Notes under the pieces: model-generated
What the model saw: the letters and a program-made list of their open reading frames with translations, nothing else
What the model was told of the DNA's origin: nothing
The model's database searches: none
Assembly (NCBI GenBank): GCA_003344405.1
Contig: NOWV01000167.1
Coordinates: 62,001-126,000 of the forward strand
Direction: 5' to 3'
Length of the DNA: 64,000 bases
From: Trichoplax sp. H2
Lineage: Eukaryota > Placozoa > Uniplacotomia > Trichoplacea
Made by a program: the position numbers and the translations under genes
Shown here: piece after piece, positions 46,323 through 58,800 of the stretch
Position numbering within the stretch: the stretch's first letter is position 1
Layout of the letters: every line of letters begins with the position of its first letter

Positions 46323-49300
46323 TTGGTAATTTTGCTAAGAACAAAATCAAATTCAAAATGCCAAAATGGAATGTGCAATAATACCTTTGAACACGACTAA
46401 TTATATCATTTAGTGGGGTACCATGGTGGTAAAGTCTTTTAGGATTGGTCTATCATGATTCGTGAACTTCTTTTCCAGTATTCAAACCATACATGGCATC
46501 CTACTGGAGAGTGATAAACAAATTCTATACCATGCTTATTATTATCCTATTATTTCTTTAGATCTGATATGAATAAAGGTTACTTTTATGTTTCAAGGCT
46601 TTTTCTATAATGCACCGCCGAATCTATTATGCCCATTAAGCTAATAACGTGATCAAATTATTCAAATGCTCTTAATATCGGATAATAGGCAGTATCTACC
46701 AAAAGAATAAGTCAAAAATAAGTTTCTAACTAACGAATGACAGTACTTGTGAGCAGCTATAAGGCATATTGCAAGTTATCCTAATATCTGATGACTGTAT
46801 TTGGTACAAGATTGTTTTTGTATCAACATGTTGCTGCTATAAAAATTAGCTTCGTTTTCTGAATAAATCATTTACTGAACTTTTAATGCATAACTATCTG
46901 ATGACTGTACGAGTATAAGATCTTGATCAACATGTTACCGTTTGTCACGATGTTGATTCTTGTTATGTGTAAATTAATTCTAGTTGGAAGTGCTAATGGA
47001 CGATGACATGATTATGTTTATGATATTGAATTTAACACCAACCATATTATCTATCCAGTTATTGTTAATTTTAGTCTCTTAAATGATTTAGTGGTGCTGA
47101 TTCTCTAGGTCTTAATTAATCGTTAATTGATTTATATTAATTAAGGTTGTTTACTGTTAGATTCTATAGTATATTATATTATAAATTTATCTCTCATTCT
47201 AATATTAATGTAAGTAAATTATACAACCGGCATATTTCAACAATGCCCCATTCGTTTAAGGCAAATGTACGTAAGCCAGTGTAGCGAATTAGTTGATTAG
47301 TTGCTATTTCTTTGTTGTACGATAAGGTCTATACTTTTCGGGTACTCTTAGAATAAAACTCATTCAGTTAAAGAACCTTCTAGCCACTTATAATACTTGC
47401 GAGTCTGTAGTTGGTCAAACTCGTGGTATTTCTCCTTAGTTAGTAAGATTCCTGAAGTAGCTAGTAGCCAAGTTTGGACGATCACAAAGACGACGTTGTG
47501 ACACTGTTATAAAAATCGGCTTCGTTTTATAAATTCTTCATTTGCTGAACTTTCACACTCGTAGAACATTCCTTATAGCATTGGCTATGGTTCACGAAAT
47601 GAATTGGAAAGAAATTTTATTTTATTGTGCATTCTATAGAACTAAAGCGACATAGCAGTTTAATTAACAGAATGACAATAAATTTTGATACTAGACATGG
47701 TTACTCTTAATATGCCCAAAATGAATGATGCCTTATTGTGGAATGGTACTTATGAGGTAATCGAGCCAAATCGAATCGATTGAATCATGGAAAAGATGGA
47801 ACTACTGTTATGTTTAAGCTAGAATTAGCTATTTAGGCTTGATAGAATCCAGACGGCTATCTATCTGGCCGCTAGAAAATCATTTATTTATTATTTTATT
47901 ATGCATGCGTATTTCAATAACAATTCGGCGTCGGAGAGCTATTGCACCTACATTGCATGATATTTGTTGGTATGAATGGTTTATTTGCATTTCCTATAAA
48001 TAATATTGAATCCCTTATTATATAAAGAAGAATAAACGAGTTGGACGTAGACTGTGATTATAAATATTCCTAAAACGTGTTACTCAGCCACGATAATGTT
48101 GAAAGATCAAAGACGGCGAATAGTTTTGATCTTAAAGTATTATAAATATTGACCATAAATTTGAAAATACATCTCGTTTCCACGATTCAAGATTCTTATG
48201 ATAATATCAAGGTAGAACGATGCAAATTTTATTATAATTGCCAATTAATTTTAATTACAGCTATCTAGTTCGATTGCAAAATAATCTAATGTATTCCTAT
48301 GACTGTAGTTTTACTTTTTTAAGCAATAACCACCATCAAACTACTGCTTAGAGTAATTATCAACTATTTTAAAATGAACTGTGCTCAATTTAAGGGCATT
48401 TTGACTGAAATATTGGAATATTATCGGTAAAATGGAGAAATATAACACAATATTTCATGGTGCTAAAGTCAAAACATGAGTTAAGAACGATAAACATGAG
48501 CGTGAATCTTGGACATTCCTTGTTCTAGAATCCATGGCGTACGGAAACTTGTTTTAGACAACTGTTGGGGATTTTGGAAAGATCACACCAACAATTTTTA
48601 GGTATATAATATAATATTTAGGTTATGTCGAAAGCTGAAACGACAATGCAGCTTTTAAACTGAGCGTAATATAGTACTAAAATTGAAATTGAATTCATTT
48701 TTGCCGTTATAGATTATATGCCGAACCTTTCTCAGGTCTAGTAATATCTTAAAAATGCTAGATAGAAGATAGAATTACTGAAATAATGTGCGAAAATTAA
48801 AAAATAAAGGCTATGAGTTAGTGAAATTGAAATTTGAATCCAGTTTATGTTCTATACGTAATTAAATATAAAATTGCAAGATTTGATGATTTATTGATAA
48901 TATTTTAGATAGACGGTAGAATTGCTGAGATAATGTGCGAGATTTTGAGAAATAAAGGCTATGGCCTTTCAATTGTAAGATTTGGCAATTTATTAATAAT
49001 ATCAGATAGTGGATCGAACGATTGAGGTAATGTGCACAATTTGAGTGATAAAGGTTATAAGTTAATGAGCTGAACTTTGAATTCAGTTTGTGTTATAATG
49101 GAATATATAAACGTAAGATTTGGTAACGTATTGACGATGTTTGATAGAAGATAGAATTACTGAGATGATATGCTATGAGATAATATACTTAATTTGAGGA
49201 ATGCAGACAAGAATTGTGAATTGAAACTGGAATTCAGTATATGCTGTTAAAATTTGTAAGATTTGGTGTTGTATTGATGATGTTAGATAGAGGATAGAAT

Positions 49301-50827
49301 TAATAAGAAAATGTGCGAAATTTAAGAAATAATGAGTTAATACATTGAAACTTGAAATCAGCTCTTGCTATTATAACCTGGGGGATTTGGTAATATATTG
49401 ATAATGTTAGGTAGATGATAAAATTACTTAGATAAAGCGCGAAATTTGAAGATTAAAGGAATTAATAATTAAAATTTGAATTCTGTTTATGCTGTTATAA
49501 TGGAATAAATAATTGTAAGATTTGGTAACATGTTACTAATGTTAAATGAAATGATGAAATGACTGAGATCATGAGCAAAATTGAAGGAATAAAGTCTTTG
49601 AGTTAAGGCAATAATGAAATGATCGATTTCTGTTAGAGTAATAGTGTAACGAGGTAATAGAATAATCTACCGTAGTATGGTGTAACAAATTATGATGCAA
49701 AATCATCTTTTCAACTTTCTCATTTGTTTGGGGTCATGAAGATCTTCTTTATTGTATTGCTGCTGTTATTAATCATACAGTAATACTCTTATATTGAACG
49801 TGACAAGAAATTCAAATTCTTTGCAAATAATTGAATCTATCCAAGTCTTTTGAGTAGAACTTAGCAATTGCATTTATAGATGCGGCAAACCGTGTCACTT
49901 TAAATCGTAGATAATTTTAAGAAAAGGATAACATAAATTTTCGAACAATTTAACGTGTTATACAAGTTTGTATAGACGCATACATCGCTAGTCTAGCAAT
50001 ATTGCTAAGAGTTGATCAGGAAATACCAACTAGCTCAGGAATAGATTAGCTGTTTAGCATTCATTCTCTTTCATGTTCTCTTTCATTACACAATTACTAC
50101 CAGTACTATAGGAATTGCCACTTAAGTAGTAGTTAGAAAGTCGCCTTAACGAATGTAGATAATAAATTTCTTCAATAAAATGGTTAATTTTACAAACGTA
50201 TTCCACAGCAATATAAAACATTACAGCTACTATTTTGATTCATCTAATCATTAATCAGTTTCATTCTAAAGTTATAACTAATTGTATCCTAAATTGAGCA
50301 TCTGAAGTCAAATAGTTAGCTTGCATACTCATTGAGTATATATTAGTGATAATTGTTATTGTTAACGAATAAATCCGTTAGCAGGTCTTGAAAGATGGAA
50401 ATTATTACAAATATGGTATTTAAGATAGATACAGAACGCGAAATAAATCGCCAACTGTTGAAGGTTAGGGTTAGTCTCTGGAAATTGAAGATTTAAATTA
50501 GAGTAATTACAAGTTTTCATCATCCAAGTGATAATAACAGTTCAATCTATGATTATGAATAAACAAAAAAATGCTATGATAGACTAGAATCGATATTAGT
50601 TAAAACCACTCTTTCAGGACAGGAAATTGATGCAACTAGTAGCTATAAATGCTGTAATAGTTTACAACAGGTCAAATTAATAATAAAAGGGGAAGTGATG
50701 AAATCAAGTTAAATTTAGATAAATTTTTTTATCAATACATCGTCAAAATTGAATGCTGGCTTTAATATCTATCGAAATAAGACCAGCCAATGAATCTCTT
50801 TTCACTTCAAAATCTTTCCTTTTTCTC
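46323..50827. other. Intergenic region upstream of GDPD copy 2
   Basis: These 4.5 kb hold the presumed promoter of GDPD copy 2 and the 3' flank of the PAS-domain gene. I see no convincing ORF. The right half carries the minisatellite listed at 48690-49620. The remainder is unrecognised AT-rich sequence. Confidence 0.6.
48690..49620. repeat. Minisatellite, period about 100-145 bp, seven copies
   Basis: The block GATAGAAGATAGAATTACTG followed by AGATAATGTGCGAAATTTGA and GAAATAAAGG recurs near 48761, 48907, 49004, 49142, 49284, 49410 and 49544. Between blocks are TTGAAATTTGAATTCAGTTT, TGCTGTTATAATGGAAT and GTAAGATTTGGTAA modules, some missing in some copies, which explains the varying spacing. 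Confidence 0.75.
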
Positions 50828-53800
50828 CTAACTGTTAAGGCTAGTCAGGGCGTTATTGGAAGGCGAGGAAGGTGATAAATGGCTACTGCTACTTGCACTG
50901 CTACATTTAGACGGACTTGAAATAGATGCATAACTCGAGTAATTTGCTTCTATAAAGCGATTGATGGATATATCATCAAATGACTGCGCATTCATGCCTG
51001 CATATCGGTCTCCATTTTGATCGCCGATGTAACCCCATTCGTCGATTGTACTTTCACGACTAGAGTAAGGCTCTGAATAACGCCTTACTCGATTGCTTTT
51101 CTCCTTTATATTTTCTGCCACTTCCGAATTGCATTGTGCAATTTCGTCAACCTGTTGATGATCTGTCGAAGGAGAAGGTTTTGGACAAGTCTGTAATAAC
51201 TTTTCTAGTTCAGACGGTCCATCCTTTGGCTTTTGACGTTGATATTCAATTTGAGTTTTCAACCATCGAGACATGACCATTTTTTGCATCAATTTCTGCC
51301 TGTCTCCTTCTGATAATCGACGTCTTTTATTCAAGGCATTTAATAGCAGTGTGATATTTCCAGCTTTAGCTTGAATTTTACATTGACGCTGTTTGCTTGT
51401 ATTTCGACGACCTGCCGTTGATTTCTTCTTACCCATATTCAATCTGTTTTGCTTTTCATAACCTGAAACTGATGGTTTATGGCATAGCGGCTTAGGTTGC
51501 GCTTGTTGAGCTAAATTGGCCTCGGTACTCATCTATGAAAGATAATTAAGGTATAATCATTTAAGTAATTTACCTCAATAGCTTAGTAATTATTAAATCT
51601 ATCTTTAACTATATCTGGTAATGAAAACAATTAGTAAATAAGCAAGTCTAGTTAATGCAGTAAGATATATTGCTTTAATCCTTTCTTACCAGCGTCGAAC
51701 TTGAGGAGTAACTTTTTAAGTTCATGGTAGCTGAAGTATCTGGCATCGTGTAAGAGCAATTGACTAATTCTTGTTGGTTGGGGTAAGAACAGTTGTAATT
51801 TTTTCGGCTATCTTCACTAGTATATTGTGTAAAACTGGGTATAGCTGTATAACCATGACCATATTGAAAGATTGGTTCTTCCATGGATAAGGTACTTGTT
51901 GTTGGATTAATGATAGGAGCAGATGGGTAATTTCTAGTGGTCGCTGGATAAAATAGGTCGTTATAATCATCAGAGCTTGTACTAGCGAAAGACTGATCGA
52001 TATCGACATTCGGCGCACTAACAGAAGCTGCCATATCATGAAGCTGAGACATGGTGGGCTCTTGGTTTGACATGGCAGTCATGACTGAGCTAAAAGTAAC
52101 ATTATCACTGGATACTGATGTTGAAGTCGAGTTAAAATCAAATGTATCCATAGAAGATTGACTGATTGGGCAAGTGCTGCCCGTTGTTGTCGTCAATGCT
52201 ACCGAGTGTTGTGTTGATGGATAGGAATAAGCAATTTCTTGATCTAAATCAGTGGTTAAATCCATCATTTCTTCAGTAGGAGATCTCTCATTGGCTAAAG
52301 GCGACGGCTGATATTGGATATCATTATGCCTTGATGGTGAAGGATTTCCTGCCGTAGTGATTATGGGCGAAAGGGGATCCGAAATAGGGCTGTTCGAGTT
52401 GCCTATGCCATGGCTACCCTTAGAAGTATCATTTTGGTAAGCTGGCTCAGAAGATGCTTGAATTTTATCTTCTGCTTTCCTAATAATTGAAAGTTCTATT
52501 GATTAATTGTATACTTCTACCATATTCTATCTCAATATACGAGTATTACAGACGAGCAGCGTAATCGACATACCTAATGGCAACGTTGTCACTTATTAAG
52601 TAATCAATTTCTCCATTCTGTTGCCGAGAGACGCCAATATTGGATTTTAGCCATGTACAGCTGCCACTTTTCGTTAACAGTCGGTACAGCACATGATGGC
52701 AATGGCCTTCATTAATGGCTATAAAAATAACACGAAACATGGTGATGATTAGCAATTGAAAATTGATGTTAGCCTTAAAGTATAAACTTGATAGACTGAT
52801 AACACAAAACACGACGGTAGTTTACGATTAAAAATCAATATTCAGTATTGCTTTCACGTTAAAGTACAAACTTGATCAACTGACAGCGAATAGAATCTTA
52901 AACAATGTCTGTCATGGAAAAGCTATGGTTGACTTTAAAGGTTATATTTTATAATAAATAAAACTTTACCAATTATCGCATTGAATTTACTAACTTTAAA
53001 GATGCCAAGTTACATTACAGTAAATACAATCGAATCTGACCAATTTGATAGGCTGTCTATCGCAAAATTTATTGCAATAACATCGTAGTAATTTATTGTT
53101 TTAATTGTAACATATCGAAATAGATAGTAGAAGGTAGGATAGGAATCATTTGTTACCTGATTTTTGGGCTTCCTTCAAGATTGAAACATCTTCCTCATGA
53201 ATATAGTTAAATATTGGCTGACCAATCATTTCATGGAATGCATACCCAGTAATATCAGTAAATCTGCAGCGTATTAATATACAAAATAAATCAATTTCTG
53301 ATTATTTATAAGCTATTTAGTAGAACATGATGTAGATGAGAACAATTTAAGTATTACTTGGCCGTTAATGACAGTTCTGCTTTTACTGCTACATATGAAT
53401 TCTATTACTACTGCACAAAAAGTATTCTAGAACGGATTTCGCTATCGTAAATGAAAGTGACGTATGGAACAAGCATATTCTACAGCGTAAAGAAATACCG
53501 TTGATCAATTTGCTGCACAATTCCGTTAACATCGCATAGCATTCTTGCATTGCCATTGGGAAGATCGCAAAGCGATGAACTTTTCCTTTTGCTAGCTAGT
53601 CTTGCAATACCGGTTAACCAAATATCGCGCACCAACTCAACATTATTAGACCCAGATGCTGGATTTGGTGAGGCAAGTGGAAAGCAAGAAGTCATAGCTA
53701 GTCGGCTAGATGCGGATAAGCTATAGTGATCTCCAAATTGGTTATTGCGTTGATTTAGTGACTGCATTTTATCAACCGCTGTAATAGAATAGATCAGGAA

Positions 53801-55539
53801 ATTAAAATACGATAGAGATAAAAAGTTGTTTACAAAGCCTTAAATTACTCCATGCCTTGAGGTTGCCTCTATTAGATGTATTTTGCAATTTTAAATGTTA
53901 AGATTATTGCGATCAACTAACCCACTTGAGTGCAATGTATAAATCCCGAGCATTGCAATTTGTAGAAAGAAGTTCTATCGACATTTTCAGAGATTCTGAC
54001 TGCAAACGATAATTTTTGTCTGTTGCAGTGATTGCAAAAAAATTGAGGTTTGACCATTCCTATTGAAGAGAAGGAAAGAATGGATAACTTTAAATACGTT
54101 CTAAAACGGCTTAATCTTAGAGATTTGCTAGTTTTATATCCAGTAGATCATAAAAAATGGATACCTTTGCAATATAGCTACATACCATACCGTACCTGAT
54201 ATTGCTGAACCGATTGAGGAACCAGAAATAGCAGGACAACCTGTTGAGTGATTGTGGAATTGATCTTGCAGTTGGATTACATCTTCATGATGAGCATAGG
54301 TAAATAAATTTCCTCCAATAACGTCCATCTACACCAAATTAATCAAGTTGATAAATATTAGATATAATATGAATAAAGGCTCTTCAATAATACTTAGTAA
54401 CCAAAGCTAACTAGGCCCATTGTGAAATGAAGGCGATGAATGGACATAAATTCTTAATTTAATACAGCTACGTTGTTTCGTTAGGTAATTTTTTACTTCA
54501 AGGGCTACCTTACATAGTATAAACTTATGAAAACAATTTATTATAGATCATGAACGGTTTTCGATGATCGATACCTTACTTTCTAATCATACTACGACTA
54601 AAGATTATCAAAATGTGAGGTTGCTGAAGCTCCATCAAATTTTTTTGCTGTGATATATCAATTTTAGTCTAAAAATAAAGCGTTCGAAAGCGATTTTCCA
54701 GTATTGTGTGCGAACATTATGTCTTAATCAGGGTCAATAAAAATATGTAGTAGTTATTCCTTGAAATATAAATGAAATCATACCAAAGATCGAAAGCAAT
54801 TTCTATTGAAGATAATAATCAAGACAATTTGATCCGTGCTTTCTATTACTTTAATTAATACTTTTAATGTATGGCACTAAATCATGCTAGAAGTTCCATA
54901 TTATTACCTCGATCAATTTTTTTAAGATCTGTGTTTACAAGTTTATTAACGTTCCTACTATAAAAAATATTGATTGATAATGCTGCAAAATGTTCATTAA
55001 TTCATATAATTGAACTACAGTTGCAAACATAGTCTGATCGGAACATAAAGAGAATAAAGTATAAAATAGAGGTAGAATTTTTACCTTATTACACTTAAGA
55101 ACTGTCTCAATACTAGGAGAAACGAATAATATATGGCCTGATCGTGACATGACGAATAGAAATCCATCAATTGCCTGCAAAGAAAACGAAATTGTCAGAT
55201 TTAGATTCCATGATGTGCCAATATCAAGAGCTAAATTAATACATCAGTGAAAGCAGAGATTTTTACTTCTAACGCCAACTGTGATAATTGGTAATTATCA
55301 TCTTGAAAATTTGAGGATGGCTGATTGTCTGATTTAACATGATTTAATCATATCGGTTAGAAAATTAATAATTTAATTGCTGAATCATATCTCTGAACAT
55401 AAATATGCCACTACTATACTGATATATACAAGATACAAATTTTGTCCAGTACAACAAATTTATCTTACCATAATCTTCCTGTTCTTGAGTACTGTAAGTC
55501 ATCAATAGTCTTTCAATGAAACATTTAAGTTTCTCATCA
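50828..55539 (-). CDS. PAS-domain transcription factor, bHLH-PAS-like (5' end not found)
   Basis: Exons in transcript order: 55539-55469 (tentative), 55328-55267, 55174-55085, 54328-54196, 53778-53499, 53263-53157, 52718-52574, 52479-51690, 51532-50828. All junctions are in phase and give about 793 residues. PAS-A reads LALEAIDGFLFVMSRSGHIL then FVSPSIETVL, and continues DVIGGNLFTYAHHEDV. PAS-B reads DVNGIVQQIDQR, TGYAFHEMIGQPIFNYIHEE and YRLLTKSGSCTWLKS, ending YLISDNVAIR. These match bHLH-PAS proteins: PAS-A looks nearest ARNT/BMAL or NCOA and PAS-B nearest AHR/CLOCK, by recall only, so the class is unresolved. The C-terminal half is Ser/Thr/Pro-rich, as in transactivation domains. It also holds a basic block (KRRRLSEGDRQKLMQK) and one LxxLL motif (LEKLL in the last exon). 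No bHLH was located. It would lie in exons upstream of 55539, possibly far away, or be absent. Confidence 0.8.
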
Positions 55540-55800
55540 CTAAATTTACTATCAAAATGAATAAAAGTACATTCTAAGAGATATATATCAATAGCTTATT
55601 CATTACAGCATGAAATTCTTATTCTTAAATTTGCTATTAAATGAATAAAAATTTATTCCACGAATATATAATATCATTAGCGTATTCATTACGACATTAA
55701 ATCCTTATGCTTAAATTTGCTATCTAAATGTATAAAAATTCATCTTAAGTATATATGTATGTCATTAGCGTATAAATTCTAGATAAAATAAATTCTTTGT
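55520..55800. repeat. Short minisatellite, period about 95-100 bp, three copies
   Basis: The block TTAAATTTGCTATTAAATGA followed by ATAAAAATTCAT-CTAAG, ATATAT and CATTAGCGTATTCATT recurs near 55541, 55626 and 55718. The first copy overlaps the edge of the tentative first PAS-gene exon, which lowers confidence in that exon. Confidence 0.6.
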
Positions 55801-58800
55801 CTGTCTTAATATGTATTGATAGCAACAATACTGTACAAAGTATTTTTTATAAAAAATAAACTTATGCTCGTGTCTGATTTATTCACGATAATTTATTATC
55901 ATACAGATAATTTTATAACAGATTAGATGTAAAGCAATTCGAACCGTAATGAATCGTTTAAGTAAAAATTCAAGGGATATGCAGTCGTTATTAAATTAGC
56001 ACATTTATTTACGTGTACTAATAGAATAATAGTGTACAAATTATCCTTAAAATTTAAGACTAATCTCGCCTCTAACTACCGTTTGCCGTGACTGATTAAA
56101 TATATTGTATTAAATTTTCAATGGTAAATTAAAATGTCATTTAGCTCAATTAAACTAATTTAAATAACATTTATGGGATATATTTTTGCGGCATTTATAG
56201 CAGATACATTTCTATATGCTTATAGTCTAATCTTACATTAATTGTTTATCAAAAAATCTAGAATACACCGTACTTGTTTTAAATTCTATAATCATTAGGG
56301 ATCACGCAGATATTTGCTAAGTAACTTCGATGAATACAATTAAATGTAATTAGTACTCAAATAAAAAATTAAATGAGATATATTTATATAAGTAACTGCT
56401 AGTATCTATATTATAATTATATGAAGACTGGTTGAATTTTCCATATAGGCGTTTAAATAAGATTATACTGATGTTAATAATGGATTGAAAACTTTTTCAT
56501 TCTGTTTATTTGAAAGAAAAAATGCGTCTGTCGGCTTATTGACATTACTGGTGCGATATCCGATGGAACGTAATAATATTGGTTAGGTATAATTTTGAAA
56601 GTTTTGTGGCCTTGCAATTATCTTCGAAATTATGCAAATAAGTAAAAGGATTTGTATACTTTGTATCGGTTAATCTTATAGAGTAAGTAATATATTAGGT
56701 TTGTTTTGAATAATTATAAATTCATAATACCAAGTTATAATCACTAATATTAAGCTGTACAGAAAGCTTAATTTGTGGCACGATTGCTACGATAATGCGC
56801 GAATTCTTTATCACGCAGGGGTCTAAATTAATTTAATGTATAAGTGTATTCTCCGTATGCAAATGCAGAGAATAGAAATGTCTTAACTGTTTTGAAAAAA
56901 AATTTTTAGTTGTATCGTATGATTTTTAAGATTAATAAATACAGAAGTCATTTTCCGCACGTTTTTAGCGTCTTCTTAGGTCTGAGTTGAATTTTGGTGA
57001 TTTTTTTATCCTATGTTTATTCTAAGAAATCCTATTCATGGTACAAATCTATTTAATACTGTTGCATTGAATGCTCATAAAAGAACTTACGTGTATAGAT
57101 GCTCCTCTTCTTGTGGATTAATCGTTTCCATTTTAACTCAATTTCCAACGATTATAAATTAAAATCGCTATATAGAGATGAAATCAATTTGAGTAAACTT
57201 AATTATCGGGAAAGAATTGAGTTGATGATAATTAGAAGTGCTGAGATGAAAGATAAGCATTTAAAAATGAAAAATTTTCCCTTTTTCAGACAAAAACATT
57301 GCTTAACATTAGCCTCTAATATTGCATGAAAGTTCAATTTTTTACCTTCAAAATAGGTTTAGTATGCCTTTCTTCTTCAGTAGTGTAAATGTTACTTAGG
57401 GTTGTTTCGTTGAGGTATTCACAGGTTAACTAAAGTAATTTCAAGGTTCCTAAAGGAATTTATCCTTTGAACCTCAGTAAAAGTTTATTTATATTCTTGT
57501 CCAAGTAGCCAATCAATGATTTTAAATAAGATATTCCAATAAATAAATCTGGCGACACCCTCCATCATTTATTCAAGGCAATGGTATTATTTTGAGTGAT
57601 AATATTGTCAGTGCCATGCAAGAATGCTAATTAGTCACGAAAGTAGCACGAGCTAGTCCAATGTGATCTGTCATGATGTTGAAAGCTATACAGTGAAGGC
57701 GATATTATTAAAGTTACGTCAAATTGTTATAGATATTGCTAAAATCGCTGGCAGGTGGTCTCTCATGTTCAATATAGCCAATAAAAGATATGGAATGAAT
57801 ATGAGGTCACGACGGAATTTATTTATTCTTGGAAGTTGTTTAGATTTTTAAGCAGCTTAGAATAACAGCAAGCTTACTGACTTAAGACAAGCATGAAATT
57901 TTACTATATGCATGAATATGCAATAACTAGTCACGTTTAGAAATAACTGCAGTATGTTTCAATTTTATGAGTATAGATAGTCCAGCTAAGAAATTTATGA
58001 CGTATTCTCTCAAAATTAACTGCTAAAAAATCCATCATGCATCATTTTTTTATCACCTAATCAAGTATTGCACTTAGAACTTGTAAGTAACTAGAAGTAG
58101 TCGAGAATATCGTCTGATCTATGCTGTAGAAATCAGAAAAATTATGTACTAGTAAGTTATTAATCAGGCTGATTTAAGATAGCATATAAATTCTACAAGC
58201 CGATTATTTCTTCCTACTCTATATATATTTAAATCACTAGCGATTATGCCTAAATGTTATTATTGATCTCAGAAGAACTTAGCAAGCACTACTGATAATA
58301 TAGGATAGATTTGGAAGCAGGCAGAATTCATAAATTGAAAATTTAGAAAGTATCGAAATCCCTCATAATAATTTATCATATCTTTTTGCGTAATACTTGG
58401 CTGTATTTTGATTTGATAATTTTATACACGTATAACTTCTTATGGTGTCGTAATAAATTCAAGCAAATGTTATATTCAATTTATCTGTATAAATGCTAAA
58501 TATTAGTATAAAAAAGTCGTATATTACGACTTCTTGACAGTAAACAGTTATGTCTACTTAGTTACTTAATATTGGGTAACAATTTTTTGTAACTTCACTC
58601 TTTATAAAATAGGATTGAATTAAGAATTAAAAAGGAAGGATTTTGTCAAAAATAGAACAAGAGTATAACTGTCAATTGTAGTCGTATCTTACTTGTCTAA
58701 TTATATTCGGCTAAATCTATTATCATCAGTTAGATTGCTCAATATTGTAGTAACTTCTCCAAAATACTTTGGAATAATCAAAATACAAGTATATTAAGTA

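Noticed and set aside
57099-57329. 76-residue + strand ORF in the gene-poor right end
   Set aside because: Low-complexity basic/hydrophobic translation and no recognisable domain or splice partners.
55540-58100. Possible bHLH exon on the - strand upstream of the PAS-domain gene
   Set aside because: No run encoding an ERxRR basic region with a following helix-loop-helix could be read. Calling one would be guesswork.
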